A stretch of 64,000 nt of DNA from Marisediminitalea aggregata (GCF_900129565.1 NZ_FQWD01000001.1:558001-622000), one strand, 5' to 3'; counted from the first letter of the stretch, positions 42,654 through 52,459 are shown. Notes: a model not told the origin generated them from the sequence alone. Numbers and translations: made by a program.

Positions 42654-44126
42654 ATGGATCTCACGTCACGGCTTGCTGAGCCGTCACTGTTTAACACGTT
42701 GAACTACATCAATGGGCGCTGGCAGAAAGCGATATCGGGACAAACCTATCCGGTAGTTAATCCTGCCAATGGCGAGATAATTACCGAAGTCGCCAACAGC
42801 GACGCAATAGATGCTGCCCATGCTGCCCGAAGTGCCCAAAAAGCGTTTGCTCAATGGCAGCTCGCTACTCACAAGGCTCGCGCTGACCTGCTGGAGCGCT
42901 GGCATGCGCTTATTCTTGAACATCGGGATGATCTCGCGGCCATCATGTCTTCTGAGCAAGGCAAACCCCTGGTCGAAGCAAAAGGCGAAATAGACTACGG
43001 CGCCTCTTATGTGAAATGGTTTGCACAACAAGCCATGCAGCTTCGTGGCGATATCCTGCCTAGCTCAAAGCCACACTACCAGCAAACCGTCGAAAAACGT
43101 CCGGTGGGTGTAGTCGCGGTTATTACGCCGTGGAATTTTCCGTTTGCGATGTTGGCCAGAAAGATTTCCCCGGCCATTGCAGCAGGTTGCACCGTGGTCG
43201 TTAAACCCGCTGAAGACACTCCGCTAACCGCATTAGCCATGGCGAAGCTGGCTGAATTAGCCGGTTTCCCGGAAGGTACCATTAACGTACTCGTCGCCTC
43301 GCGAGAACAAACAGCCATTGCGGTAGATGCCTGGCTAAAAGACCCGAGTGTGAAGAAACTGAGCTTTACCGGTTCCACCCAGGTTGGGCGCTATTTAGCC
43401 GAACGTTCTGCTAGTACGCTTAAAAAACTGTCGCTGGAATTGGGTGGCAACGCGCCATTTATTGTGTTTGATGACTGCGATATCGACGCTGCTATTCAGG
43501 GGTTGATGGCAGCAAAAATGCGTAATGGCGGGCAAACCTGCGTATGCCCCAACCGTATTTATGTGCAGGAAGGCATTTACGATGAATTTGCCAGCCGTTT
43601 GGTAGACCGCGTGTCTGCATTAACGCTGGGCGACCCTTTCGACGAAGATACCCAGATAGGCCCGATGATCAATCAGAAAGCCATCGATAAAATCAGCGCC
43701 CACGTTGCAGATGCTGAAGAACAAGGCGGCGTTTTACTGTGTGGCAGTGCTACGCCAAAACAGGATCTGTTCTTTGAACCGGTGGTCATTGCAGACGCGA
43801 ATAACAGTATGGCGTTGTTTAGCGAAGAGACCTTTGGCCCCGTACTGCCGCTATTTAAATTCAGCACGGAAGAAGAAGCGATTGCGGAAGCCAATAACAC
43901 GGAATATGGCTTAGCAGCCTACTTCTATACCCAGAACCACAATCGCATTCACCGGGTTCGCCGCGCATTGCAAGCTGGCGTAATCGGCGTGAACGAAGGT
44001 GCCGTTGCCAGTGAAGTGGCTCCCTTCGGCGGCGTTAAGGCTTCAGGCTACGGCCGCGAAGGCTCACACTACGGCCTGGACGATTTCCTGCAAATCAGCT
44101 ACATCTGCGAAGGCAACCTCCCCTAA
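42654..44126 (+). CDS. gabD: Succinate-semialdehyde dehydrogenase (GabD-like)
   Basis: A 490-residue aldehyde dehydrogenase of the succinate-semialdehyde group. Motifs: TPWNFPFAMLARKI, cofactor site FTGSTQVGRYL, catalytic Glu in LELGGNAPFIV, catalytic Cys in NGGQTCVCPNR, and FGGVKASGYGREGS near the end. The TCVCPNR context is typical of GabD. It ends the plus-strand operon; its stop codon abuts a copy of the dispersed repeat. With the aminotransferase it would turn an omega-amino acid into succinate. Glutarate- or malonate-semialdehyde activity cannot be excluded. Confidence 0.87.
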   Translation: MDLTSRLAEPSLFNTLNYINGRWQKAISGQTYPVVNPANGEIITEVANSDAIDAAHAARSAQKAFAQWQLATHKARADLLERWHALILEHRDDLAAIMSSEQGKPLVEAKGEIDYGASYVKWFAQQAMQLRGDILPSSKPHYQQTVEKRPVGVVAVITPWNFPFAMLARKISPAIAAGCTVVVKPAEDTPLTALAMAKLAELAGFPEGTINVLVASREQTAIAVDAWLKDPSVKKLSFTGSTQVGRYLAERSASTLKKLSLELGGNAPFIVFDDCDIDAAIQGLMAAKMRNGGQTCVCPNRIYVQEGIYDEFASRLVDRVSALTLGDPFDEDTQIGPMINQKAIDKISAHVADAEEQGGVLLCGSATPKQDLFFEPVVIADANNSMALFSEETFGPVLPLFKFSTEEEAIAEANNTEYGLAAYFYTQNHNRIHRVRRALQAGVIGVNEGAVASEVAPFGGVKASGYGREGSHYGLDDFLQISYICEGNLP

Positions 44127-44180
44127 ATTTGTGGACACCCACCTTTTTTGAGACACCCACATAATTTTATGGGTGTCTCA
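44125..44180. repeat. REP-like repeat pair after the gabD-like gene
   Basis: AATTTGTGGACACCCACC (44126-44143) with a T-run, then GAGACACCCA (44150-44159) facing TGGGTGTCTC (44170-44179). The second and third elements form a 10-bp stem. The first overlaps the stop codon region of the preceding gene. Confidence 0.85.
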
Positions 44181-44249
44181 GTTTTCCTCAGTTTTCTTTG
44201 ATTCTTTCAAGCTTCACCATTCAGCTGAATAGCTAATCATTTCCTTCTA

Positions 44250-44290
44250 AAATTTGTGGACACCCACACAAAAGGTGGGTGTCTCAAATT
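44250..44290. repeat. REP-like inverted pair
   Basis: AATTTGTGGACACCCAC (44251-44267) faces GTGGGTGTCTC about 8 bp later. With the group at 44125-44180 it makes a four-part inverted arrangement. Confidence 0.85.
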
Positions 44291-44299
44291 CATTGAAAC

Positions 44300-44326
44300 A
44301 AAAAAGCCGCTGTTAGGGCAGCGGCT
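44300..44326 (-). terminator. Terminator of the DUF1624 gene
   Basis: AGCCGCTG (44305-44312) pairs with CAGCGGCT (44319-44326); on the minus strand it is followed by a T-run. It lies 27 bp beyond the DUF1624 stop. Confidence 0.8.
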
Positions 44327-44353
44327 CAATGTTAACTACGAATGATGAATCAA

Positions 44354-45520
44354 TTAGAAGTACTTTATCAGCGGATTACCACTCTTCTTCTTGAATGCCG
44401 AGAAGGCTTTGGTGGGGAAATACAATGTTACACCCAGCACAACTGCGCCGGCCCAAATTTGCCATACATCATCGAACGCAAACATATCACCATGATTTGG
44501 CCCCCACACATTGATTGCGATTCGATACAGCACCAGCAGTACCGCGAGGTGTAGAATATAGAAGAACATAGGCGCAGAACCAAAGTTTTCTATGACTTTA
44601 CTGTACTGATTATTCACTTTGTCCAGTCCTACCAAAATCAAGAATGCAGCACCCAGTGTAAACAGCACGTAGTCCAGTGACGGCGGATACTTCGTGTAAT
44701 TGATGAATGACATTACACTTTGTACTGCGGTGTCCTGTATCTCAAACGGCAGTACTTCACCGTATAGATTTGTGCTTCGCAACACAATTAACAGGCCCCA
44801 CATGCTTAGCGCGAGTGTAGTTAACGTCTTACGTCGTTTTGCACCGTCGTAATCCCGCGCATAAATTGGGCCCATACTGTATCCGAGCAGAATAACACCA
44901 ATCCAGGGTAAAACCGGATACGACGCCTTTATGCGGAACGTCTCTGATTCGAAAATAATCCCTCTGTCGTGTAGTACCGCCCAAATGTTATAGCCCGCTT
45001 CACCTGGATTGAAAGCGATTGGGCTCAAAAGGTTGTGACCGCAAACAATGAGTAACCCCAGAGCAAGGATAAGTTTGGGTGGAAGTTTACTTAGCACAGA
45101 CAAAGACACCATGCTGATGCCTATCGCCCACATTACCTGAAGGTACAAGGTGTCGTACGTACCTAACCAAAGCCAGTTGATGATGGCGATCTCAACAAAG
45201 ATGATGAAAAGGCCTCGTTTGAACAAGAAAGGAGTGGCTGAGCGTGGCGCTTTGTTCGCTGGATGGGCATATAACCATGCCGAGAGCCCCGTCAGAAACA
45301 CAAACACAGGGGCGCAGAGGTGTGCAGAAATACGCGTAAAAAATAACTGTGGACTGGTCGCGTCCAAATCCATCGGATCGCTCACATTCAAATGATAGAA
45401 GAAGCGTTCTCTAACGTGATCAACTAACATGAATAGCATCACTAAGCCACGCAATATATCGATTGAAGCAATTCGCTTACTGTGAATAACTTCAGGTGTA
45501 GTTAAAGGGGGAGTATTCAT
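44354..45520 (-). CDS. DUF1624 / heparan-alpha-glucosaminide acetyltransferase-like membrane protein
   Basis: A 388-residue polytopic membrane protein of the DUF1624 (HGSNAT-like acyltransferase) type. The N-terminal SIDILRGLVMLFMLVDHVRE holds the conserved Asp/Arg and a His in the first helix, as in the family. About ten membrane helices follow, with LFFTRISAHLCAPVFVFLTG, a periplasmic loop, and a C-terminal PMFFYILHLAVL. Members transfer acetyl groups across the membrane to sugars; the acceptor here is unknown. It is a single-gene unit with its own terminator and no functional neighbours. Confidence 0.82.
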   Translation of the reverse strand: MNTPPLTTPEVIHSKRIASIDILRGLVMLFMLVDHVRERFFYHLNVSDPMDLDATSPQLFFTRISAHLCAPVFVFLTGLSAWLYAHPANKAPRSATPFLFKRGLFIIFVEIAIINWLWLGTYDTLYLQVMWAIGISMVSLSVLSKLPPKLILALGLLIVCGHNLLSPIAFNPGEAGYNIWAVLHDRGIIFESETFRIKASYPVLPWIGVILLGYSMGPIYARDYDGAKRRKTLTTLALSMWGLLIVLRSTNLYGEVLPFEIQDTAVQSVMSFINYTKYPPSLDYVLFTLGAAFLILVGLDKVNNQYSKVIENFGSAPMFFYILHLAVLLVLYRIAINVWGPNHGDMFAFDDVWQIWAGAVVLGVTLYFPTKAFSAFKKKSGNPLIKYF

Positions 45521-46086
45521 AATTATAATTCCCTGGTAATAGAGGCATGACGCAATTGTCTAATTTCTTCTTACTTGGGAACTATGGTAGCGAACAACAA
45601 AAAGCATTTTTCGCTTATATCTGTATCTCAGTCGAAATAAAACGTTAAATTAAAGACGCGTTGGAAGAAAGGAAAGCTGCTGGCGTAATTGCGCCAGCAG
45701 CGGCGATCTTGTGCATCTTGTCTGTACGCGTATATGCTGTTTTTGTTTGAGACCGCCGAATCAGTATTGCTTTGTAAATGATTCTTTACTCTCAATCCTA
45801 GCGGGCTGACAGCGCTTAGCAATTAAACAAAAGTATAAGAAAGGCAGCTCAACTCTAAAGAATTCCTAGTAGCTTTTTCTGGACACCCACCTTTTTGAAT
45901 AAACTATCAAAGCCTTTTGCTACTATTTTCATTCCGCTAACACCGTGAAATAACAGTAAGAATATGCTCTATTGCTTCATCAAAAAGTTTTATCTTAAAG
46001 AGCATTATTTCTCACTCTGAAATGCATAGTCTGCCAGCGTAAACAGGTGCATAATCGGCCGATTTTTTAAACAACTGGTTGTTACC
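45521..46086. other. Intergenic region with a strong hairpin and a REP-like repeat
   Basis: Over 560 bp without a convincing ORF. It holds a perfect 10-bp stem, GCTGCTGGCG (45676-45685) with CGCCAGCAGC (45692-45701) around TAATTG; on the minus strand the hairpin is followed by a T/C-rich run (TTTCCTTTCTTCC), so it may be a terminator of an unseen minus-strand transcript. A single REP-like copy (TCTGGACACCCACCTTTTTG) lies at 45879-45898. The gap also contains the divergent promoters. Confidence 0.55.
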
Positions 46087-46869
46087 ATGCAATTTTCAAA
46101 TGACCGCGTGTCAGTGTTTGCTTTACCCGTATGTGAATACGAAAATGTACTATCTGTCGAAGCTGGTACCCGATACAGAGATGCAGTATTACTAAATATT
46201 CCCGGTGGCGAAGCCTGGGTATTTGACTATGGCGTCATCGTGTTTTGGGGTGTCGACGAAGACGAAAGGCTGTCTTTACTTCATCGCCTGAAAATCCAAA
46301 GCGACGTCATTGCCGGCGATCATCAGGAACATTTTCGTTTTTCCGTAGATGGCACCGAAATCAAGCTTCAAAAGGACCTGATAACACTGGGTATGGACGC
46401 TCCGCTGCAACGCTTAGCCGTAAGTCATGCTTTGGCACAGTCATTAAAGCTTAATGATTATGAGCAACGTGCGCAGGAAACCATTGTTGACTATGCTCAC
46501 TTGCCGAAAGCGCTGGCATCAACCGGTAAGATAAACCTTAGCCGCAATGAAATTGCGAGTATTCGTGGTCATTTGTTCAGCACTAAAAGTGACATCTTCC
46601 TACACTATGGGCTATTGGATACACCAGAGTTTTTCTGGGAATACCCAGAGTATGAGTCGGCTTACAATGCAACCGCGAAATATTTGGATATCCGCCCTCG
46701 CGTTGAGCTCTTGTCGAACAAGCTGAATGTTATTCACGAATTGTTTGAAATGCTGGCTGACGAACTAAAGCATAAGCACTCTTCTTTTCTGGAGTGGATC
46801 ATTATTATTCTGATCGCATTTGAAATTGTCATGTTCGGTGCCCAAGAACTGAAAGCACTGTTATTCTAG
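46087..46869 (+). CDS. RMD1/DUF155 family protein
   Basis: A 260-residue protein of the RMD1/YagE (DUF155) family. Characteristic are a beta-rich N-terminus with WVFDYGVIVFWGVDEDE around residues 41-57, a helical middle with LAVSHALAQSLKL, the segment HGLL-like HYGLLDTPEFFWEYPEYESAY, and a single C-terminal transmembrane helix (WIIIILIAFEIVMFG). The yeast homologues act in mitochondria; the bacterial role is not established. It is a stand-alone gene about 200 bp before asd. Confidence 0.82.
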   Translation: MQFSNDRVSVFALPVCEYENVLSVEAGTRYRDAVLLNIPGGEAWVFDYGVIVFWGVDEDERLSLLHRLKIQSDVIAGDHQEHFRFSVDGTEIKLQKDLITLGMDAPLQRLAVSHALAQSLKLNDYEQRAQETIVDYAHLPKALASTGKINLSRNEIASIRGHLFSTKSDIFLHYGLLDTPEFFWEYPEYESAYNATAKYLDIRPRVELLSNKLNVIHELFEMLADELKHKHSSFLEWIIIILIAFEIVMFGAQELKALLF

Positions 46870-47067
46870 CCATATTCACTGAGGAGCCGGCAATGCTGGC
46901 TCCTGTGCATATAAAATTACAAAAGAAACTAGTAAACCTGCGGCATACTTTATAGACTGCGGGCTTTGCTAATACGTTTCGAGTGCACAGCAGTAAACTA
47001 CAAAGAGCCCATCAGAGGTTTTGCTGCGCGACAGAACACTCGAAGAAGAAATATAAGGGTTCTTAAC

Positions 47068-48189
47068 ATGTCTCAAAATAAAGTTGGTTTAGTAGGTTGG
47101 CGCGGAATGGTAGGCTCTGTCCTGATGCAGCGCATGCAGGAAGAGAGTGATTTTTCTCTGATTGAGCCAACTTTTTTCACCACGTCACAAACCGGTAGTG
47201 CCGCACCAGATTTCGCAGGCAAAGACTGCGGATTACTTCAGGACGCCTTCGACATTGAAGCATTAGGTACTCAGGACATTATTATTACCTGCCAGGGCGG
47301 TGACTATACCAAAGACGTCTATCCTAAGCTGCGTGAAGCGGGCTGGAACGGCTACTGGATTGACGCGGCCTCTGCTCTGCGCATGAAAGACGATGCGGTT
47401 ATTGTTCTTGACCCTGTGAACCGTGCCGAGATTGATAAAGGCATTGCCTCTGGTGTCAAAACCTATGTCGGTGGTAACTGTACAGTGTCATTGATGCTTA
47501 TGGCGCTGGGCGGGTTATTCGAAAAAGACCTGGTTGAATGGGCTACGCCGATGACTTATCAGGCTGCATCCGGCTCAGGTGCTAAGCACATGCGTGAACT
47601 GTTAACGCAAATGGGCGCGGTGTACGGCAACGTAAAAGACATGGTCGACGACCCGTCGACAGCTATCTTAGATATTGACCGTCAGGTAGCGGAATATATT
47701 CGCTCAGACGATTATCCGAAGGAACAGTTTGGTGTACCACTCGCTGGTAGCCTTATTCCGTACATCGACACACAGCTTCCTTCAGGCCAAAGCCGCGAAG
47801 AATGGAAGGCTGAAGCCGAAGCCAACAAAATTCTGGGAACCACTGAAGCGCCAGTCCCTGTTGACGGTATTTGCGTGCGTGTAGGCGCCATGCGCTGTCA
47901 CAGCCAAGCTATCACACTGAAATTGAAGAAAGATTTACCTGTTTCAGAAATCGAAGCCATTCTGGCCGAGCACAACGACTGGGTAAAAGTGATTCCTAAC
48001 GATCGCGATGTAACCATGGCAGAACTAACACCTGCCAAGGTTACCGGTACCCTGTCTATTCCAGTAGGACGCATTCGCAAGCTAACTATGGGCCCAGAGT
48101 ACATCTCAGCCTTCACCGTAGGTGATCAGTTGTTGTGGGGCGCGGCAGAGCCACTGCGCAGAATGCTTCGCATTATACTCGGCGAGTAA
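47068..48189 (+). CDS. asd: Aspartate-semialdehyde dehydrogenase
   Basis: A 373-residue NADP-dependent enzyme that converts aspartyl phosphate to aspartate semialdehyde for lysine, threonine, methionine and diaminopimelate synthesis. ATG at 47068 has AAGGG 8 bp upstream; the longer frame is unsupported. The cofactor loop is [15 protein letters not shown]; the active-site Cys is in [10 protein letters not shown]; later residues include [11 protein letters not shown] with the catalytic His. Length matches the gammaproteobacterial Asd type. It is monocistronic, followed by an intrinsic terminator and a palindromic repeat. Confidence 0.95.
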   Translation: MSQNKVGLVGWRGMVGSVLMQRMQEESDFSLIEPTFFTTSQTGSAAPDFAGKDCGLLQDAFDIEALGTQDIIITCQGGDYTKDVYPKLREAGWNGYWIDAASALRMKDDAVIVLDPVNRAEIDKGIASGVKTYVGGNCTVSLMLMALGGLFEKDLVEWATPMTYQAASGSGAKHMRELLTQMGAVYGNVKDMVDDPSTAILDIDRQVAEYIRSDDYPKEQFGVPLAGSLIPYIDTQLPSGQSREEWKAEAEANKILGTTEAPVPVDGICVRVGAMRCHSQAITLKLKKDLPVSEIEAILAEHNDWVKVIPNDRDVTMAELTPAKVTGTLSIPVGRIRKLTMGPEYISAFTVGDQLLWGAAEPLRRMLRIILGE

Positions 48190-48194
48190 ACGAC

Positions 48195-48222
48195 AAAGGC
48201 GCTAATTAGCGCCTTTTCTTTT
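48195..48222 (+). terminator. Intrinsic terminator of asd
   Basis: GGCGCTAATTAGCGCC (48198-48213) is a perfect stem followed by TTTTCTTTT. It directly abuts a repeat copy. Confidence 0.85.
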
Positions 48223-48274
48223 GGACACCCACCTTTTTCAAGACACCCACACAATTGTGTGGGTGTCTTGTTTT
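48221..48274. repeat. REP-like repeat with a 32-bp perfect palindrome, nearest copy to the RAYT gene
   Basis: TTGGACACCCACCTTTTT (48221-48238), then a perfect palindrome at 48239-48270 with half-site CAAGACACCCACACAA and a following TTTT. It lies about 290 bp from the 3' end of the RAYT transposase gene. Confidence 0.88.
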
Positions 48275-48347
48275 AGAGAGTATTCATTCAATCAATTTGA
48301 ATTCGATAGGAGGCAACAACATACTAGTTGATAAAAAGGAGACGACG

Positions 48348-48524
48348 ATGGAATTGGAATTACCACCAGAGCCAGAAAAACCACTGAATAGCGATTGCTG
48401 TGGCGGCGGTTCCTGCTGCCCGTGTGTATGGGATGTTTATTACGAAAAATACCGCGAATGGCAAGATGCTTGTCATAAATTGAAAGAATCGCAAAAAGCG
48501 GAAAATGATTCCAAAGACAGTTAA
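48348..48524 (+). CDS. Small Cys-rich oxidoreductase-like domain protein
   Basis: A 58-residue protein. ATG at 48348 follows AAGGAG by 6 bp, so the longer frame from 48255, which reads through a repeat, is not used. Sequence PPEPEKPLNSDCCGGGSC with a following CPCVWDVYYEKYREW matches the oxidoreductase-like domain (PF09791 type), a short motif with a CC-GGG-SCCPC cluster that probably binds metal or an Fe-S cluster. Function is unknown. It is a single gene between asd and the RAYT gene. Confidence 0.75.
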   Translation: MELELPPEPEKPLNSDCCGGGSCCPCVWDVYYEKYREWQDACHKLKESQKAENDSKDS

Positions 48525-48566
48525 CTCGCGTTGTTAGTCGAAGAACGCTGTTGGCATTCTGCAGTG

Positions 48567-49496
48567 CTATACAACAGTTAGGCGCCTATTTGCGATCTCA
48601 ACACTCACTTTTGCACCAAACCGCTTTTCTATTTCAAAACTCATGCATTGCCAACTCTCGACATTGACGTCGAACCCACTGAGTTGAGAGTGAAGCTCAC
48701 TAAAACCATTGTTTCCCGATCGTCGCTTTGCTTCGAGTGTACTTTTGATCAGTTCAATATAATCTGAGAACGTGATATTCAGCGTATTCTCTTGTCTATT
48801 CAGATTTGATTGGCTGAACGGCATAAGTGGCTTTAGGGGTTTACCTTGGCGAGATAGCAGAATACGCTTTTTGAGACTCGTAAAATCAGCACTTGCAGGG
48901 CTACTAGCTATACCGGCCCGCACCGGATTTAAGTCAACGTAGGCCATACATGCGAATAACGCTGCTTCATCCAACAGCGCTTGAGACTTAAACCGTCCTT
49001 CCCAGAAGCGACCGGTGCAATCATCTTCCTGGTTTGCTTTTCTTGCAATGAATTCGTTAAGTAGCCTCATAAACCAACTCACGTCGCAAAGCCGTTTACG
49101 ATAAACCTTTGCCATTCGGGACACGGTGTCCAATTCAGCATCGCTAAGCGAATTACGCTCTTTGTTATTGAGATATTTTTGGCAACAAATCATACCCTTA
49201 TGCAATCTGTGCCAGCGTACTAACACTTCTTCATCAGTCCAGGACGACGCTTGCTTTTCATTGATATGCAGCACTACATGAGTATGGTTGTGCATCACCG
49301 CATAAGCACAGATATCAACGGCAAAAACCTGACCTAACAGCAACAACCGGTTTTCTACCCATTTTCGTCGATGCTCATAGGAGCGGCCCGTTAGTTTATC
49401 TTTGCCGCACAAATACGCACGACGAACACAGCGAGAGATACAGTGGTAAAACGGTGTGTCCGAAAGGCAGACCAGGTGCTTTCTTGGTTGTGGCAT
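48567..49496 (-). CDS. REP-associated tyrosine transposase (RAYT, Y1 HUH family)
   Basis: A 309-residue protein of the IS200/RAYT Y1 transposase family. HNHTHVVLHI supplies the HUH metal motif (residues about 69-78), and AYVDLNPVRAG (near 190) is the conserved segment containing the candidate catalytic Tyr. The N-terminal PRKHLVCLSDTPFYHCISRC is typical of RAYTs. The ATG has a GGGAGGAAT site upstream. It has no flanking inverted repeats, so it is probably a domesticated single-copy gene. The dispersed GGACACCCAC repeat family in this window, often in inverted pairs, is its likely substrate; that link is inferred from co-occurrence and proximity (48221-48274). Confidence 0.88.
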   Translation of the reverse strand: MPQPRKHLVCLSDTPFYHCISRCVRRAYLCGKDKLTGRSYEHRRKWVENRLLLLGQVFAVDICAYAVMHNHTHVVLHINEKQASSWTDEEVLVRWHRLHKGMICCQKYLNNKERNSLSDAELDTVSRMAKVYRKRLCDVSWFMRLLNEFIARKANQEDDCTGRFWEGRFKSQALLDEAALFACMAYVDLNPVRAGIASSPASADFTSLKKRILLSRQGKPLKPLMPFSQSNLNRQENTLNITFSDYIELIKSTLEAKRRSGNNGFSELHSQLSGFDVNVESWQCMSFEIEKRFGAKVSVEIANRRLTVV

Positions 49497-49701
49497 AGCT
49501 ATTCCTCCCTTATTGATTTCATTGTGGATGAAAACAACATGGCGGTCTGCTGTACGTTGGAATAGCAGTGAGTGTCTTTAAATCAGTGCTTTGGGAAGAT
49601 ATGATATTACAGAGCACGAAAACATTTTTAGATCTGAAATTATTCTTAATCTAATATGGCCTGGCGGCATATTGTTCAATATATAGAAAAGGAATTAAAC
49701 A

Positions 49702-49986
49702 GTGGTTGGTGGTTTTTTTGTTGTTATCATTATAATTATCAACATTGTTTTAGGAATAAGAGCTTTTATATTTGCATCTGAACTTAAAGCTGTAATTTCG
49801 GCCAACTCCTCATCAATGACAATATTATACGCTATCCAAAATGAAATATTTACTTCATCAAAAAACTCGTTATTACCTCTAAAATCTAAAAAAGCGAATG
49901 AATATTATAATCGTGCAAAGAATTCATTAAGGATAATGTATCTCGCCACTATAGCTTGCATATTATTCAATTACCCAGGGAGTTAA
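49702..49986 (+). CDS. Small hypothetical membrane protein
   Basis: A 94-residue protein I do not recognise. It begins with GTG at 49702, with AAGGA about 8 bp upstream. The first 20 residues are a strongly hydrophobic helix (GGFFVVIIIIINIVLGI), followed by a polar stretch rich in Ser and Lys and a second hydrophobic segment (LRIMYLATIACILFNY), so it is probably a two-helix membrane protein. The gene and flanks are clearly more AT-rich than the surroundings, which suggests recent acquisition, and it lies next to a RAYT gene. It may also be a spurious ORF in AT-rich DNA. Confidence 0.5.
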   Translation: MVGGFFVVIIIIINIVLGIRAFIFASELKAVISANSSSMTILYAIQNEIFTSSKNSLLPLKSKKANEYYNRAKNSLRIMYLATIACILFNYPGS

Positions 49987-50222
49987 CAGTCCCTCTTAGT
50001 TAGGGAAAGTGCAAATTTGACCTGCAACTTAGATACGTGAGCGGATTTTTTTCATAGTCGTCACCTGCATTAATCATTGCAGAAAACTCCAATGAAGTCT
50101 GTCGCAGTTTTGGGGGAAGCGGACAACAATGCTCATACCTGTGGTCAATTTATTCTGGCTGCGGCTCTCGAAACCTACAAATCGAGTATTGTGTAAGCAA
50201 TGGTATGGACTGAACAAATGGC

Positions 50223-50447
50223 GTGACAATGATACATACTGAGCAGAAGCATAATATTGATGGAAGATCTTCTACAGGAGACTTTTGGATCCATCTCATC
50301 AGAGATGATCCTAACTTCCAAACCATGCTCTCAGGAATTTTATCAGCGCGAACGACTAGAACACCGGCACGCATTACTGTTACGGATGAATCTGATAGCC
50401 AAATTGATACCTTTATTGAATTATCTTACGCTATGACTACCAGCTGA
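50223..50447 (+). pseudogene. Possible remnant of a small secreted protein gene, in a 615-bp low-coding region
   Basis: The gap from 49987 to 50601 has no well-supported gene. This 74-residue frame (GTG 50223, ATG 50229) contains GDFWIHLIRDDPNFQTMLSG and ends in an ARITVTDESDSQ-like strand. It recalls the C-terminal half of small beta-rich exported proteins common in marine gammaproteobacteria, but lacks a signal peptide and the usual Cys residues. A second short frame (50092-50196) precedes it in another phase. A decayed gene is my best reading, at low confidence. Confidence 0.3.
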
Positions 50448-50601
50448 ATTACTCAGTTATACTAACTCAGCCCAAATCCTCTATGTCGTATAGGGCTCCA
50501 CTTTATTCATCAATAAAAACGTTACGTGTTGCACATTCTGCAATACAATCAAACTACATCTCGTAGCTTTCTAGTATGAAACTTTATTACTCTCCCGCAT
50601 T

Positions 50602-50621
50602 AAAAAGGGCCCGGAGGCCCT
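50602..50621 (-). terminator. Terminator of glmS
   Basis: AGGGCC (50606-50611) pairs with GGCCCT (50616-50621); on the minus strand the stem is followed by TTTTTA. It sits 3 bp past the glmS stop. Confidence 0.8.
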
Positions 50622-50624
50622 GCA

Positions 50625-52457
50625 TCATTCGACGGTAACGGATTTGGCCAGATTCCTTGGCTGATCGACGTCGGTGCCTTTAATCAATGCCACATAATAA
50701 GACAGTAGCTGCAGCGGGATGGTGTAGATAATCGGCGCAATAGGGGCATCACAATGGGGCACATTAATAACCCGCATTGTGTCGTCGCTGGCAAATGCGG
50801 TGTCTTTATCTGCAAACACATACATTATGCCTCCCCGGGCACGCACTTCTTCCACGTTTGATTTGAGTTTTTCCAGCAATTCGTTGTTAGGCGCAACCAC
50901 AATTACCGGCATTTCTTCGTCAATTAACGCCAACGGACCATGCTTCAGCTCACCAGACGCATAGGCTTCTGCGTGAATATAGGATATCTCTTTGAGCTTT
51001 AAAGCCCCTTCCATAGCAATTGGATACTGATCACCACGCCCTAAGAACAGAGAATGGTGCTTATCGGCAAACTCTTCCGCCAGATCTTCAATACCTTGAG
51101 TAATAGTGAGTGTCTCTTCCAGTTTGGCTGGCAAACTGTGCAATGCCTGAACGATGGCATTTTCGTCACTTGCGCTCATACTGTTGTATTTGCCTAACGC
51201 CAGTGTCAGCATCAGGAAAGCAGTTAACTGTGTGGTAAAGGCTTTGGTTGATGCAACGCCAATTTCAGCACCAGCGCGCGTCATGAACGACAAGTCTGAT
51301 TCACGAACCAGCGACGAGCCGGGGACATTACAAATTGTCAGACTCGCCATGTAGCCCAACTCTTTTGCCAAACGCAGCGCCGCCAGTGTATCCGCGGTTT
51401 CTCCCGATTGAGAAATAGTGACTAACAGGCTGTTTTCATGCACCACTGACTTGCGATAGCGGAATTCTGAAGCGATCTCGACATTACACGATACGTTCGC
51501 ATATTGCTCAAGCCAGTAACGCGCGGTCATTCCCGCGTGATAGCTGGTTCCACAAGCTATTATTTGCACATGTTTTACTTTTTCAAACAGGGCATCCGCA
51601 CCACTTCCAAACACATCAGCAACAAGGCCTTTTTCATCCAAACGATGCTGCAATGCATTGCGCACAACAGTGGGTTGCTCATGAATTTCTTTAAGCATGT
51701 AGTGGCGGTAACCACCTTTGTCACCAGCGTCGTGCTCAATGTTTGATTCGATGACTTCACGTTCAACTTCATTGCCCTGTTTGTCAAAAATTGTCACGCT
51801 ACGTCGGGTAATTTCAGCCACATCGCCTTCTTCCAGGAAGATGAATCGACGAGTCACAGGTAATAACGCCATTTGGTCAGACGCAATGAAGTTTTCACCC
51901 AATCCCAAACCAATCACCAATGGGCTCCCAGAACGCGCAACTACAACGCGAGATGGGTCTTGCTTGTCCATAATAACGGTGCCATAAGCGCCGTGGAATT
52001 GCGTCACAGCTTGTTGCACCGCTTCCAGCAAAGAGCCAGCGGTTTTCATGGCTTCATTCACCGTATGCGCAATGGTCTCGGTGTCTGTGTCGCTGGTGAA
52101 GCGATAGCCTTTCGCAGACAGGTTTTCACGCAACGTCTGATAATTTTCGATAATGCCATTGTGAACCACGGCGATGCGTTCATCTGACACATGAGGGTGA
52201 GCATTCGCTTCCGTTACGCCCCCATGTGTTGCCCAGCGGGTATGAGCGATACCTGTAGAGCCTAGCGCCTCGTCCTCGCCGATAGCGTCTACCAATTCCT
52301 GCACTTTACCGGTACGACGTACGCGCGTCAGCGAGCCGTCTGACTGCAGCAAAGCCACACCAGCGGAATCATACCCCCGGTATTCAAGTCGCTTCAGTCC
52401 TTCTAACAGGATTTCAACTACATTACGTTCGGCTACTGCCCCCACAATCCCGCACAT
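50625..52457 (-). CDS. glmS: Glucosamine--fructose-6-phosphate aminotransferase (isomerizing)
   Basis: A 610-residue enzyme that makes glucosamine-6-phosphate from fructose-6-phosphate and glutamine, the first step of UDP-GlcNAc synthesis. It begins MCGIVGAV, with the nucleophilic Cys of the Ntn glutaminase domain (residues 1-240). Two SIS sugar-isomerase domains follow ([24 protein letters not shown]; later [18 protein letters not shown]). The C-terminus [13 protein letters not shown] is canonical. It lies 2 bp downstream of a DeoR-type regulator, probably its controller. No glmS ribozyme-like structure was noticed and none is expected in this group. Confidence 0.97.
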   Translation of the reverse strand: MCGIVGAVAERNVVEILLEGLKRLEYRGYDSAGVALLQSDGSLTRVRRTGKVQELVDAIGEDEALGSTGIAHTRWATHGGVTEANAHPHVSDERIAVVHNGIIENYQTLRENLSAKGYRFTSDTDTETIAHTVNEAMKTAGSLLEAVQQAVTQFHGAYGTVIMDKQDPSRVVVARSGSPLVIGLGLGENFIASDQMALLPVTRRFIFLEEGDVAEITRRSVTIFDKQGNEVEREVIESNIEHDAGDKGGYRHYMLKEIHEQPTVVRNALQHRLDEKGLVADVFGSGADALFEKVKHVQIIACGTSYHAGMTARYWLEQYANVSCNVEIASEFRYRKSVVHENSLLVTISQSGETADTLAALRLAKELGYMASLTICNVPGSSLVRESDLSFMTRAGAEIGVASTKAFTTQLTAFLMLTLALGKYNSMSASDENAIVQALHSLPAKLEETLTITQGIEDLAEEFADKHHSLFLGRGDQYPIAMEGALKLKEISYIHAEAYASGELKHGPLALIDEEMPVIVVAPNNELLEKLKSNVEEVRARGGIMYVFADKDTAFASDDTMRVINVPHCDAPIAPIIYTIPLQLLSYYVALIKGTDVDQPRNLAKSVTVE

Positions 52458-52459
52458 AT

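Noticed and set aside
45628..45822. 64-residue minus-strand ORF in the intergenic gap
   Set aside because: No ribosome site, no recognisable sequence, and it spans the orphan hairpin.
48255..48347. Longer N-terminus for the Cys-rich small protein
   Set aside because: It would be translated from repeat-derived sequence, while an AAGGAG site sits in front of the ATG at 48348.
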